A model generated the notes under the pieces. The model worked only from the letters and a program-made list of their open reading frames with translations, made no database searches and was not told the DNA's origin. A stretch of DNA of 21,826 nucleotides, taken from contig CASFWW010000007.1 of assembly GCA_949298505.1 (NCBI GenBank), forward strand, positions 1 to 21,826, read 5' to 3'. The stretch is from Ornithoclostridium sp949298505 (GTDB lineage: Bacteria > Bacillota > Clostridia > Christensenellales > UBA3700). A program made the translations under genes and the position numbers. Numbering within the stretch: the stretch's first letter is position 1; each line of letters starts with the position of its first letter. Shown in pieces: positions 1 to 7,484 of this stretch.

Positions 1-148
1 AAATAATAATTAAAAATAATAAAGTATTTAACTTTTGCTTGAGTTTATCTGATCTTAGCGTTGAAAAACTGTAAATAAAACGAATTTAACCCGGTTTTAA
101 CGAAAGAATGTTACTGTTGTGCATGAAAAAGCAAGTGCAAACAATAAA

Positions 149-177
149 TTGACTTAAAAGTATATTTTTGTTAAAAT
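149..177 (+). promoter_or_regulatory. Sigma-A type promoter for lysA operon
   Basis: TTGACT (149-154) is followed by a 17-nt spacer and TAAAAT (172-177), close to the housekeeping consensus. A second TATAAT lies at 180-185 but is too far from the -35 box. Transcription would begin near 184, leaving a leader of only about 15 nt that carries the AGGAGA ribosome site (188-193). Bases 1-148 are AT-rich and I see no gene, riboswitch or T-box there. Confidence 0.6.
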
Positions 178-198
178 CTTATAATATAGGAGAAAAAT

Positions 199-1518
199 AT
201 GAATTACAGAGATACGATGAATGTTAACGAAAAAGGCCATCTTCAGATCGGAGGCGTCGACGCAGTCGATCTGGTGAAGAAATACGGAACACCGCTTTAC
301 GTCATGGACGAAAGCTATATCAGGCAGGTTTGTCGCGCGTTCAGAGAGACCGTGGAAAAAACTTACGGGGAAGGCGGCGTCGCCTATGCGTCAAAAGCTT
401 TTTCCTGCAAAGCGATATACGAGATTGCAAAGCAGGAGAATATGTATATCGACGTCGTTTCCGGCGGCGAAATATACACGGCAAACAGCGTCGGGTTCGA
501 CATGAGCAGGGCATATTTTCACGGAAACAACAAACTCGTCAGTGAAATTGAATTTGCGCTCGGTTGCGGCGTCGGGACTTTCGTCGTGGACAGTTTTGAC
601 GAAATAGACCTCATCGACGCGATGTGCGAAGAAAGAAAAACCGTTCAGAAAGTTCTTGTCCGCGTTAATCCGGGTGTTGAGGCTCACACTCATTCTTTTA
701 TCCAGACGGCGAAGGTAGATTCGAAATTCGGATTTGGTGTCAAAAACGGCTATGCGGACAAAGCTGTCGACGCTATACTCGGCAAAACTAATCTGCGCTT
801 TGCGGGACTGCATTGTCACATCGGCTCGCAGATATTCGACAAACAGGCGTTTGCGCTTGCGGTAGACGTTGTGACAGATTACGTCGTTGAACTCAAAAAC
901 AGAGGAATTATCGTCGACGAGCTCAATTTCGGGGGTGGTTTCGGCATACATTACTGCGGCGACGACCCGAAATACGACGTGAAAGAATATTGCGATTACG
1001 TTGAGCTTTTAACGTCATCGCTTAAAAACGCCGTCGAGAAAAAAGGTATCAAAAAGCCGTTCTTCATGATCGAGCCGGGACGTTCGATCGTGGGAGAAGC
1101 GGGCGCAACCCTTTATTCGGTCGGCGCGATAAAAGACATATTGGGCATAAGGAAATATCTGGCGATCGACGGTGGCATGACCGACAATATCCGCCCGGCG
1201 CTATATGACGCTAAATATGAAGCTGTGCTTGCCAACCGCGCTGACGAAAAGCCTGAAGAAGTGGTGACTATCGCAGGAAAATGCTGTGAAAGCGGCGATA
1301 TAATCCTGAAAGACGTAGCTCTCCCCGCGGCGAAAAGAGGAGACATAGTTGCTGTTTTCTCCACGGGTGCATACAATTATTCGATGTCAAGCAATTACAA
1401 TCGCAACTTTGTTCCTCCCGTCGTGTTCGTAAAAGACGGAAAGAGCGCGTATGCGGTCAGACCTCAGAGTTACGAGGACCTCGTCAGAAACGACGTTACC
1501 TTGGAGTATAAAGACTGA
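199..1518 (+). CDS. lysA: Diaminopimelate decarboxylase
   Basis: A PLP enzyme that decarboxylates meso-diaminopimelate to L-lysine, the last step of lysine synthesis in the cytoplasm. The 439-residue product has the usual length and every landmark of fold-type III decarboxylases: the PLP lysine in YASKA (K66), HIGSQ (207-211), the glycine-rich GGGFG (245-249), EPGRS (292-296), the cross-subunit catalytic cysteine in CESGD (C363), and GAYNYSM near residue 390. The N-terminal half is the alanine-racemase-like barrel and the C-terminal part the beta domain. The start is the ATG 5 nt after AGGAGA. The stop overlaps the next start by one base (TGATG), so the membrane protease gene is translationally coupled to it. 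Synthesis of lysine also affects the diaminopimelate pool used for peptidoglycan. Confidence 0.95.
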   Translation: MNYRDTMNVNEKGHLQIGGVDAVDLVKKYGTPLYVMDESYIRQVCRAFRETVEKTYGEGGVAYASKAFSCKAIYEIAKQENMYIDVVSGGEIYTANSVGFDMSRAYFHGNNKLVSEIEFALGCGVGTFVVDSFDEIDLIDAMCEERKTVQKVLVRVNPGVEAHTHSFIQTAKVDSKFGFGVKNGYADKAVDAILGKTNLRFAGLHCHIGSQIFDKQAFALAVDVVTDYVVELKNRGIIVDELNFGGGFGIHYCGDDPKYDVKEYCDYVELLTSSLKNAVEKKGIKKPFFMIEPGRSIVGEAGATLYSVGAIKDILGIRKYLAIDGGMTDNIRPALYDAKYEAVLANRADEKPEEVVTIAGKCCESGDIILKDVALPAAKRGDIVAVFSTGAYNYSMSSNYNRNFVPPVVFVKDGKSAYAVRPQSYEDLVRNDVTLEYKD

Positions 1519-2249
1519 TGTTATTTTCTTTGATCAGACAACTTGCGTCGGCAGACGACAAACGCATCGTTTTCGTTTCGATCCTCGCATATATACCCGC
1601 GCTTCTGATCGCGATCGTGATGCACGAATTTGCTCACGGCATCGTAGCATACTGGAACGGCGACAACACCGCGAAGCTTGCCGGGAGACTCAACGTAAAC
1701 CCTGTGAAGCATTTTGATCCGATAGGTTTTCTTATGCTCGCGCTTGTCGGTTTCGGCTGGGCAAAGCCCGTGCCGATCGATCCCAGGCAGTTCAGAGATT
1801 ACAAAAAGGGGATGATAACGGTTTCGATAGCCGGCGTGCTTTGCAATTTCCTGATCGCGTTTGTAGCTACCGGGCTGTTTGCGCTCTATCTTTTCGCGAC
1901 GAAAAACGCGGTTCTGAACAGCATGGAGATGTATTCTGCCGGATATTACGCGTTCTATTATTTCGCGTATCTTCTGCAATACATCGTGCTGATAAATCTG
2001 ACGCTTATGGCGTTCAACCTGATCCCTGTTTATCCGCTCGACGGATTCAGACTGGTCGAAACGCTTGCGAAACCCGACAACAGGTACGTCGCTTTCAATT
2101 ACAGATACGGCTCGTTCCTGCTGCTCGGAATACTCGTGCTCAGCACCGTTCTCGGATACATTTCGCCTTATCTCGACGTGTTCGGATTGTATATGAACGC
2201 GATCGTGGATATGATGAGCGCAATCTTCAACGCGATCTTCGGGTTGTAA
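1518..2249 (+). CDS. Site-2 protease family (M50) membrane metalloprotease
   Basis: A 243-residue polytopic zinc protease of peptidase family M50, expected to cleave substrates within or near the membrane. The zinc motif HEFAH is at residues 36-40 in the first hydrophobic segment (E37 catalytic), and the third zinc ligand is supplied by the NLIPVYPLDG motif (167-176, D175). Several further hydrophobic stretches (about 102-128, 142-170, 198-216) fit a short YwhC-like form without a PDZ domain. It shares one base with lysA and lies 21 nt before scpA; M50 genes beside scpAB are common in Firmicutes. The substrate cannot be inferred. SpoIVFB-like sporulation function is possible but not shown, because no SpoIVFA-like partner is adjacent. 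Confidence 0.85.
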   Translation: MLFSLIRQLASADDKRIVFVSILAYIPALLIAIVMHEFAHGIVAYWNGDNTAKLAGRLNVNPVKHFDPIGFLMLALVGFGWAKPVPIDPRQFRDYKKGMITVSIAGVLCNFLIAFVATGLFALYLFATKNAVLNSMEMYSAGYYAFYYFAYLLQYIVLINLTLMAFNLIPVYPLDGFRLVETLAKPDNRYVAFNYRYGSFLLLGILVLSTVLGYISPYLDVFGLYMNAIVDMMSAIFNAIFGL

Positions 2250-2270
2250 AGTAATATAAGGAGGTCGGGA

Positions 2271-3077
2271 ATGTCCGGTTTTTACGAATATCACGCAAGC
2301 GACGTTGTGCCGTTGAAACTGGCGGACTTTGAAGGTTCGCTCGATCTTCTGTGCACGCTGATCAGAGAGCAGAAACTCGACATCATGACCTGCCGTATTT
2401 CCGCGGTCACGAATCAGTATCTCGCTTATATGGATCAGATCGACACCGTGGATATGGATCTTGCCAGCGATTTCATGCTTATGGCGGCGACGCTTCTGCA
2501 GCTGAAGTCGCGCGCGTTACTTCCGCAGGAAGAAGAGTTCAATGAGGACGACGAGGAATACGATCCTGAAGAAGAACTGCGCCGTCAGGTCATTCTGTAC
2601 AACATGTTCAAGGATCAGGCGGACAAAATGGCGCGCATAGAGGTGCTCAATCAGTATTACCGCGAGCCTATGTATACAGACGAAGATGCGGACATAGTGA
2701 TAAAGAGCTTTGACAGGAACAAGCTGATTGAAGCTTACGGGCAGGTTTTTCTGAGGTTCACCAAGGAAGAACAACAGCTTGCAGTCAAAAAGATCAAGAA
2801 GGACAAATTCACGGTAAGTGAAAAAATAACGCTGATCTCCAACGTCCTGCAAGAGAAAAAATCCGTAAAATTTTCAGATCTTTACAAAACGGACGCTTCA
2901 AGGGTGGAGATCATCACCACGTTCCAGGCTTTGCTCGAACTGATGAAAAAGCAATACCTGACCGCAACGCAGAAAAACTTTTATGAAGACATTGTGCTGA
3001 CTCTCAATGAGGATGTTGACGGCAAACCGGTGGATCTTGGAGAGCTGACCAAGACGGAGGACAAATATGACGAATAA
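2271..3077 (+). CDS. scpA: Segregation and condensation protein A (kleisin)
   Basis: ScpA is the kleisin that bridges the heads of the SMC dimer in the bacterial condensin and recruits ScpB, helping to organise and separate chromosomes. The 268-residue protein shows the family's N-terminal signature FEGSLDLLCTLI near residues 20-31 and the helix around SDFMLMAATLLQLKSRALLP (about 66-85), followed by an acidic linker (about 86-105) and a C-terminal winged-helix region that binds SMC heads. The start has a strong AAGGAGGT site (2258-2265) 5 nt upstream. The gene overlaps scpB by 11 nt, fitting coupled synthesis of the two subunits. Confidence 0.93.
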   Translation: MSGFYEYHASDVVPLKLADFEGSLDLLCTLIREQKLDIMTCRISAVTNQYLAYMDQIDTVDMDLASDFMLMAATLLQLKSRALLPQEEEFNEDDEEYDPEEELRRQVILYNMFKDQADKMARIEVLNQYYREPMYTDEDADIVIKSFDRNKLIEAYGQVFLRFTKEEQQLAVKKIKKDKFTVSEKITLISNVLQEKKSVKFSDLYKTDASRVEIITTFQALLELMKKQYLTATQKNFYEDIVLTLNEDVDGKPVDLGELTKTEDKYDE

Positions 3078-3915
3078 TCTTATACATATCGTGGAGGCGA
3101 TAATTTTCGCGGCGGGCGTGGCGATCAAGCGCTCGGATATTCTTGCAAAATTGCCTGAAGGTACCACGAGAAAGGATCTGAACGACGCGATCAAAGGTCT
3201 TGAGCAGAAATATCAGGATCCTTGCGGAATAGTCCTGCTGTCTATCGGGGACAAGGTGCAGTTTGCTTCAAACAAGGAGTACGGCGACATCGTCGCGGCG
3301 GCGCTCAAGCCTGTCAAGGAAAGAGAACTTTCGCGCGCGCTTCTTGAAGTCATGTCGATCGTTGCGTACAAACAGCCGGTCACAAGAGGGGAGATCGAGG
3401 ATATAAGAGGCGGCAGAAGCGCGGACTATGCGATAACGACCCTGCTGAGAGTCGGGCTTATCGAAGCTCACGGCAGAAAGGATACGCCCGGTCGTCCCGT
3501 GCTGTATATCACAACCGAACTTTTCCTCAAGCGCTTCGGACTCAGGAACCTCGACGACCTGCCGGATTACAAGGAGATCCTCGACAGACTCGTCGTGCTT
3601 GGCAACTACAACAGAGTCAGCGAAGGTCTGTACAGAGAAGTCGACATCGCCGACAGCTTTGAAGAAGCGGAAGAAAAAGCGAAGGAGCAGGAACGCAGAC
3701 GTCAGCAGATGGAAAGGGAACTGGACGAGTTCATCGATCCCAACGAAAGCCCTGATTTTCTTCAGGGAGAAGAATATTCGTTTGTCGAAGCGGACGAAGG
3801 TTATCACAAAGAAGCCGCGGCGGCTGACGACGACGATGACGAAGATCAGGATGAGATCACTGAAGAGATCGCCGAAGAAGAGAGCGGATACGACGATCCT
3901 GACGACGAGGAGTGA
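3067..3915 (+). CDS. scpB: Segregation and condensation protein B with long acidic tail
   Basis: ScpB is the winged-helix dimer that binds ScpA in the SMC-ScpAB condensin. Residues 1 to about 180 carry the two winged-helix domains; recognisable blocks are HIVEAIIFAAG near the start, SIVAYKQPVTRGEIEDIRG in the middle, and GRPVLYITTELFLKRFGL. The usual protein is roughly 180-200 residues, while this one has 282. The extra part is a charged helix rich in E, K and R (about 195-222), then a strongly acidic, Asp/Glu-dominated tail ending in the last 40 residues. CGGAGG (3055-3060) lies 6 nt before the ATG, inside scpA. A terminator follows about 50 nt after the stop. Confidence 0.93.
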   Translation: MTNNLIHIVEAIIFAAGVAIKRSDILAKLPEGTTRKDLNDAIKGLEQKYQDPCGIVLLSIGDKVQFASNKEYGDIVAAALKPVKERELSRALLEVMSIVAYKQPVTRGEIEDIRGGRSADYAITTLLRVGLIEAHGRKDTPGRPVLYITTELFLKRFGLRNLDDLPDYKEILDRLVVLGNYNRVSEGLYREVDIADSFEEAEEKAKEQERRRQQMERELDEFIDPNESPDFLQGEEYSFVEADEGYHKEAAAADDDDDEDQDEITEEIAEEESGYDDPDDEE

Positions 3916-3962
3916 TTTGCCGTCAGATCAACGCATCGGATGCTGAATTATTGACAATTGAT

Positions 3963-3989
3963 AAAAGACGGGGGTTTCCCGTCTTTTTT
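3963..3989 (+). terminator. Intrinsic terminator after scpB, likely bidirectional
   Basis: A perfect 10-bp stem, AAAAGACGGG (3963-3972) with CCCGTCTTTT (3978-3987), has a 5-nt loop and a T run. The A run on its left gives a T run on the other strand, so the same hairpin can end the convergent lysR transcript that arrives from 4066. Confidence 0.85.
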
Positions 3990-4065
3990 ATTTTACCGTA
4001 TTTTACTGCTAAAACCCGCGTGCCCTTCGCCAGGCTGTCAGTGAATGAGAGTTCTCGATCAAAAG

Positions 4066-4968
4066 TCAATTGCAACAATTTTCCTCGTATGACGAAAGCG
4101 CGGATTTAAGACGTTCAAGGAAAATTTTCGCCGCCTTTGGCAATTCGCCCTGTTTTTTCCATGCGACGTCCAGATGTGTTTCAAGCAGAGGCTCGAACGG
4201 TCTGAAACAGAGCTCGCTGTCTCCCGAAGTATTGATCAGCCTGTCAAGACCCACGGCGTATCCCATGCCTTGTCCGACCATCAGAGAAGCGTTGTAAAGA
4301 AGGTTGTAAGTTGCAACGACGTTGAGTTCCTGAAGGTTTTTTCCGAACCAGTCTGTTATCGGATTCTTTTTGAAAGAATGAACAGAGAAGATCAGGGGCA
4401 GACCTTCAACGTCCTTCGCGGTAACGCACGCTTTTCCGGCAAGCGGAGAGTCCTTCCTCATAAGTACTCCCCACCGGTCGGTAAGAGGCAGTCGCAGAGA
4501 ATTGTATTTTTTCAGATCAGAAGGTTCGATCAGAACGCCGAAGTCCACAAGACCGTTGTCAAGTTTCTCGATCACGGCGTCTGTATCTCCGCTGAAAAAG
4601 TTGAATTTGACGCCTTTATAAAGGTCTGAGACTTCTTTTGCGGCTTTTGCGATTATCTCTACGGCGTGAGATTCGCCGCCGCCTATGCAGACGGTCCCGC
4701 AGACTGTTTCGTCATCGGACATCAGCTCGCTCCGGGTCTTGTCCAAAAGCTCGGTTATTTCCGTCGCACGTTTATAAAGCAATCTGCCGGCTTCGGTCAG
4801 CGTCGTGTTTTTATTGCCTCGCACGAGCAGTTTTTGATCCGTTTCTTCTTCTAGCTTGCTCATCTGCCTTGAAAGGTTAGGTTGAGTGACGAAAAGTCTT
4901 TCAGCGGCTTTTGAAATACTTCCGCATTCTGCCACAGCTATAAAATATCTGAGTTCTCTTATTTCCAT
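4066..4968 (-). CDS. LysR-type transcriptional regulator
   Basis: A 300-residue LysR-family regulator, the normal length. Residues 1 to about 62 form the winged helix-turn-helix (ELRYFIAVAECGSISKAAERL, then TQPNLSRQMSKLE), followed by a linker helix and a two-lobed ligand-binding domain from about residue 90. It is transcribed away from the acetyltransferase operon, with 205 nt between the two starts, which is the classic layout for a LysR protein controlling its divergent neighbour and itself. GAGG (plus-strand complement at 4974-4977) lies 5 nt before the ATG. The ligand is unknown. A role in sensing an aldehyde or redox signal is inferred only from the genes next to it. The terminator at 3963-3989 can serve it. 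Confidence 0.92.
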   Translation of the reverse strand: MEIRELRYFIAVAECGSISKAAERLFVTQPNLSRQMSKLEEETDQKLLVRGNKNTTLTEAGRLLYKRATEITELLDKTRSELMSDDETVCGTVCIGGGESHAVEIIAKAAKEVSDLYKGVKFNFFSGDTDAVIEKLDNGLVDFGVLIEPSDLKKYNSLRLPLTDRWGVLMRKDSPLAGKACVTAKDVEGLPLIFSVHSFKKNPITDWFGKNLQELNVVATYNLLYNASLMVGQGMGYAVGLDRLINTSGDSELCFRPFEPLLETHLDVAWKKQGELPKAAKIFLERLKSALSSYEENCCN

Positions 4969-5044
4969 ATGCGCCTCGCGTTTTACTTCACAAAAGATGT
5001 ATTGCCATTCAGTGATAATTTTGCGTTAATGATTTGGGAACGCG

Positions 5045-5063
5045 TATCACCCAATTCGTGATA
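5045..5063. promoter_or_regulatory. Inverted repeat, candidate LysR operator (distal)
   Basis: TATCAC (5045-5050) and GTGATA (5058-5063) form a perfect 6-bp dyad with a 7-nt centre, the spacing common in LysR-type boxes. It is centred about 109 nt before the probable start of the divergent operon and about 86 nt upstream of the lysR ATG, so it could serve autoregulation. Confidence 0.4.
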
Positions 5064-5091
5064 TATGTTTTATAATACCCCGATTACATAT

Positions 5092-5111
5092 GCTTGTCAA
5101 TTATGGCAAGC
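5092..5111. promoter_or_regulatory. Inverted repeat, candidate LysR activation site
   Basis: GCTTGTCA (5092-5099) and TGGCAAGC (5104-5111) pair over 8 bp with one T/G mismatch and a 4-nt centre. The centre is about 61 nt upstream of the transcription start expected from the promoter at 5128-5156, which is near the -65 position where LysR regulators usually anchor. Confidence 0.45.
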
Positions 5112-5127
5112 TATAAAATATAAGTAT

Positions 5128-5156
5128 TTGACTTAGTAACAAGATGAAAATATAAT
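5128..5156 (+). promoter_or_regulatory. Strong sigma-A promoter of the acetyltransferase-ADH operon
   Basis: TTGACT (5128-5133), a 17-nt spacer and a perfect TATAAT (5151-5156). Transcription would start near 5163, with the GAGGTGA ribosome site at 5163-5169, so the leader is very short. The near-consensus boxes suggest that LysR control may act by repression or by modest activation. Confidence 0.7.
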
Positions 5157-5173
5157 AAAATCGAGGTGAGATT

Positions 5174-5746
5174 ATGGACAACGCGCAATTTATCGGATAT
5201 GTTTCTTCAGCTGAAGTGATAACCGCCGGAAGCGAAGCTCACAAGCATATGCATGCGCTTGCCGGGCGTGCGGCAAAAATACTTGCTGACTTCAACTGTT
5301 ACAGATGCAAGCTGAGCGACGCAGAACTGTTTTCCGAACTGACTCAAAGAGAGGTGGACGGTTCTTTCAGATGTTTTCCGCCTTTTTATACAGAATGCGG
5401 GATAAATATCAGGCTCGGGAAAAACGTGTTTGTCAATTCCGGGTGCTGTTTTCAGGATCATGCAGGCATAGAGATCGGCGACGGCACACTGATCGGTCAT
5501 CAGGTCGTGATAGCGACGCTCAATCACGCGGTGGATCCTTCCTTCCGCGCAGACATGATACCCGCTCCGGTCAGGATAGGCAAAAACGTCTGGATAGGCG
5601 CGCATGCAACGATACTTCCCGGCGTGACGATAGGAGACAACGCGATAATAGCGGCAGGAGCCGTAGTGACAAAAAACGTAGGAAGCAATACCGTCGTCGG
5701 AGGTGTGCCTGCAAAGAAAATTAAAGATATAGAGGTGAAAAAATGA
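5174..5746 (+). CDS. Maltose/galactoside-type O-acetyltransferase (hexapeptide repeat)
   Basis: A 190-residue acetyl-CoA-dependent O-acetyltransferase of the LacA/Maa/NodL group, normally a cytoplasmic trimer that acetylates the 6-hydroxyl of a sugar. The N-terminal helical Mac-type segment covers about residues 1-60. From about 75 the left-handed beta-helix repeats follow (for example IRLGKNVFVNSG, IEIGDGTLIGHQ, IGDNAIIAAGAVV) and it closes with VVGGVPAKKIK. The catalytic histidine is H118 in the LNHAVD loop. It starts at the ATG after GAGGTGA and overlaps the next gene by 4 nt (ATGA). The acceptor is unknown. Acetylating non-metabolised sugars or thiols is a proposed detoxification role for the family, but nothing here proves it. 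Confidence 0.88.
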   Translation: MDNAQFIGYVSSAEVITAGSEAHKHMHALAGRAAKILADFNCYRCKLSDAELFSELTQREVDGSFRCFPPFYTECGINIRLGKNVFVNSGCCFQDHAGIEIGDGTLIGHQVVIATLNHAVDPSFRADMIPAPVRIGKNVWIGAHATILPGVTIGDNAIIAAGAVVTKNVGSNTVVGGVPAKKIKDIEVKK

Positions 5747-6282
5747 ATAAAAAAGTTGTGATAATATCTTCGTCACCGCGTAAAAACGGCAACTCGGAAA
5801 CGTTAGCGAAAGAATTTGCAAAAGGCGCGACAGACGCAGGTAATCAGGTGGAATTCATTACTCTCAAAGATCTGAAACTTGAGTTTTGTCGCGGTTGTCT
5901 TTATTGTCAGAGCCACGACAGATGCGTTATTACAGACTCGGTTGGCGCGCTTCTTGGTAACGTTCAGAACGCCGACGTGCTGGTATTTGCTACGCCGGTC
6001 TATTATTACAGCGTAAGCGGTCAGCTCAAAACTTTTCTTGACAGGCTCAATCCGCTTTTTCCGCGCGAAAACAAGTTCAGAGACGTCTATCTCGTCGCGA
6101 CCTGTGCTGACATTGAGAATAGTGCGTTTGAAGGCACGGTCAAAGCCATTGAAGGCTGGATAGAGTGTTTTGAAGGAGTAAAACTTGCCGGCACGGTTCT
6201 GTGCCCGGGGGTTACGGACGTCTGTGACGTAAATGATAAAGAGGAACTTAAAACGGCTTACGAAGCCGGTAAAAACGTATAA
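5743..6282 (+). CDS. NAD(P)H-dependent FMN reductase / iron-sulfur flavoprotein-like
   Basis: A 179-residue flavodoxin-fold protein. SSSPRKNGNSE (about 9-19) is the FMN phosphate loop and ATPVYYYSVSGQLKTFLDR (about 83-101) is the second flavin-contact region of the NADPH-dependent FMN reductase family. Between them C49, C52, C55 and C61 have the spacing CX2CX2CX5C, the compact cysteine motif reported for the 4Fe-4S site of archaeal iron-sulfur flavoproteins (Isf). An Isf-like electron carrier or reductase is therefore plausible; a cluster-free thiol-containing flavin reductase is the alternative. It overlaps the acetyltransferase stop by 4 nt and precedes the alcohol dehydrogenase by 26 nt, so its electrons may serve the same redox response. 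Confidence 0.82.
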   Translation: MNKKVVIISSSPRKNGNSETLAKEFAKGATDAGNQVEFITLKDLKLEFCRGCLYCQSHDRCVITDSVGALLGNVQNADVLVFATPVYYYSVSGQLKTFLDRLNPLFPRENKFRDVYLVATCADIENSAFEGTVKAIEGWIECFEGVKLAGTVLCPGVTDVCDVNDKEELKTAYEAGKNV

Positions 6283-6308
6283 CTTTATTATAAAAAGGAG
6301 AAAAATAC

Positions 6309-7484
6309 ATGCTTGGAAATTTCGAATATTGCAACCCAACAAAACTGCACTTCGGCAAAAACGCGCTCAGCGCGCTTGCTGGAGAACTGGAAAAGTACGG
6401 AAAACGCGTTCTGCTTGTCTACGGCGGCGGTTCGATAAAGAAAAACGGGATATACGACGAAGTCACGAAAATCCTGAAAGAATGTGGCAAAGACGTACGC
6501 GAGGTGTCGGGAGTGATGCCCAATCCGACTTACGCAAAGCTGCTCGAAGGCGCAAAGGCGGCGCGCGATTTCAACGCGGATCTTATTCTCGCGGTCGGCG
6601 GAGGATCGGTTTGCGATTACTGCAAAGGCGTATCCGTCGCCGCGTACTGCGAAGACGACGTCTGGGAAAAGTATTACGAACGTTTCGAAGAGCCTGATTG
6701 CAGGATAATCCCTGTCGGATGCGTGCTTACGATGGTAGGAACGGGCAGCGAGATGAACGGCGGCTCAGTGATCACCAATACCGACAAGAAAATGAAGGTC
6801 GGGCAGGTATTCTGCGAAAAAGTTTTTCCGCGTTTTGCGATACTCAACCCGGAGTACACGTTTACACTTCCTGAATATCAGATGACAGCCGGATTTTTCG
6901 ATATCATGTCTCACATCATGGAGCAATACTTCTCGGGAGATGACGACAACACGTCGGATTATCTGATGGAAGGACTTATGAGGTCTCTGATTCACAGTTC
7001 GCGCGCCGCAGTGAAAAATCCTCTTGATTACGAGGCTCGGAGCAATATTATGTGGACGGCTACGTGGGCGCTGAACACTATGGTCGCCATGGGAAAAGAA
7101 ACAGACTGGGAAGTCCACATGATCGGTCAGGCGATAAGCGCGCATACGGACGCAACTCACGGTATGACGCTTGCCGCGGTGTCTCTGCCGTATTACAGAA
7201 TGATAATGCCTTACGGACTGTCAAAATTCGCAAGATTCGCCGTCAACGTCTGGAACGTTCCGGAGAACGGGAAAAGCGACGCGGAGATTGCAGATGAAGG
7301 TCTGAAGGAGATGGAAAAGTGGATGAAAGAAATAAAACTTGTCCTGAGCGCGAAAGATCTCGGGGTAACGCGCGATATGCTTGAAAAGATCGCTGACAGC
7401 ACGCTTATAATGCAGGGCGGCTACAAGGTGCTTGACCGCGCCGACGTGATAAAAATACTTGAGGAAAGTATTAAATATGAGTAA
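6309..7484 (+). CDS. Iron-containing alcohol dehydrogenase, YqhD/BDH type
   Basis: A 391-residue group III alcohol dehydrogenase, expected to reduce aldehydes to alcohols with NAD(P)H. GGGS (97-100) binds the nucleotide. The metal is held by D198 and H202 (FFDIMSHIMEQ), H270 (DWEVHMIGQ) and H284 (ATHG), which match D194, H198, H267 and H281 of E. coli YqhD. GTGSEMNGGSVITN (144-157) is typical of the butanol dehydrogenase branch. AAGGAG (6296-6301) precedes the ATG by 7 nt. In E. coli yqhD is a regulator-controlled scavenger of short aldehydes such as methylglyoxal; the local LysR gene and flavoprotein invite the same reading, but solvent-forming butanol dehydrogenase activity is equally possible. 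The lipoprotein gene overlaps its last 8 nt. Confidence 0.92.
   Translation: MLGNFEYCNPTKLHFGKNALSALAGELEKYGKRVLLVYGGGSIKKNGIYDEVTKILKECGKDVREVSGVMPNPTYAKLLEGAKAARDFNADLILAVGGGSVCDYCKGVSVAAYCEDDVWEKYYERFEEPDCRIIPVGCVLTMVGTGSEMNGGSVITNTDKKMKVGQVFCEKVFPRFAILNPEYTFTLPEYQMTAGFFDIMSHIMEQYFSGDDDNTSDYLMEGLMRSLIHSSRAAVKNPLDYEARSNIMWTATWALNTMVAMGKETDWEVHMIGQAISAHTDATHGMTLAAVSLPYYRMIMPYGLSKFARFAVNVWNVPENGKSDAEIADEGLKEMEKWMKEIKLVLSAKDLGVTRDMLEKIADSTLIMQGGYKVLDRADVIKILEESIKYE

Noticed and set aside
1..148. Lysine riboswitch or T-box before lysA
   Set aside because: The predicted transcription start near 184 leaves too short a leader, and the AT-rich sequence shows none of the required conserved blocks.
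1521..2294. Long minus-strand open frame opposite the M50 protease
   Set aside because: It is a shadow of a strongly supported gene, with low-complexity charged composition and no family features. The same applies to the other long antisense frames, for example 14261-15268 and 15536-16660.
7459..7476. Upstream TTG start for the lipoprotein
   Set aside because: It would put six extra residues before the signal and place the GAGGAAAG ribosome site inside the coding region; the ATG at 7477 fits better.
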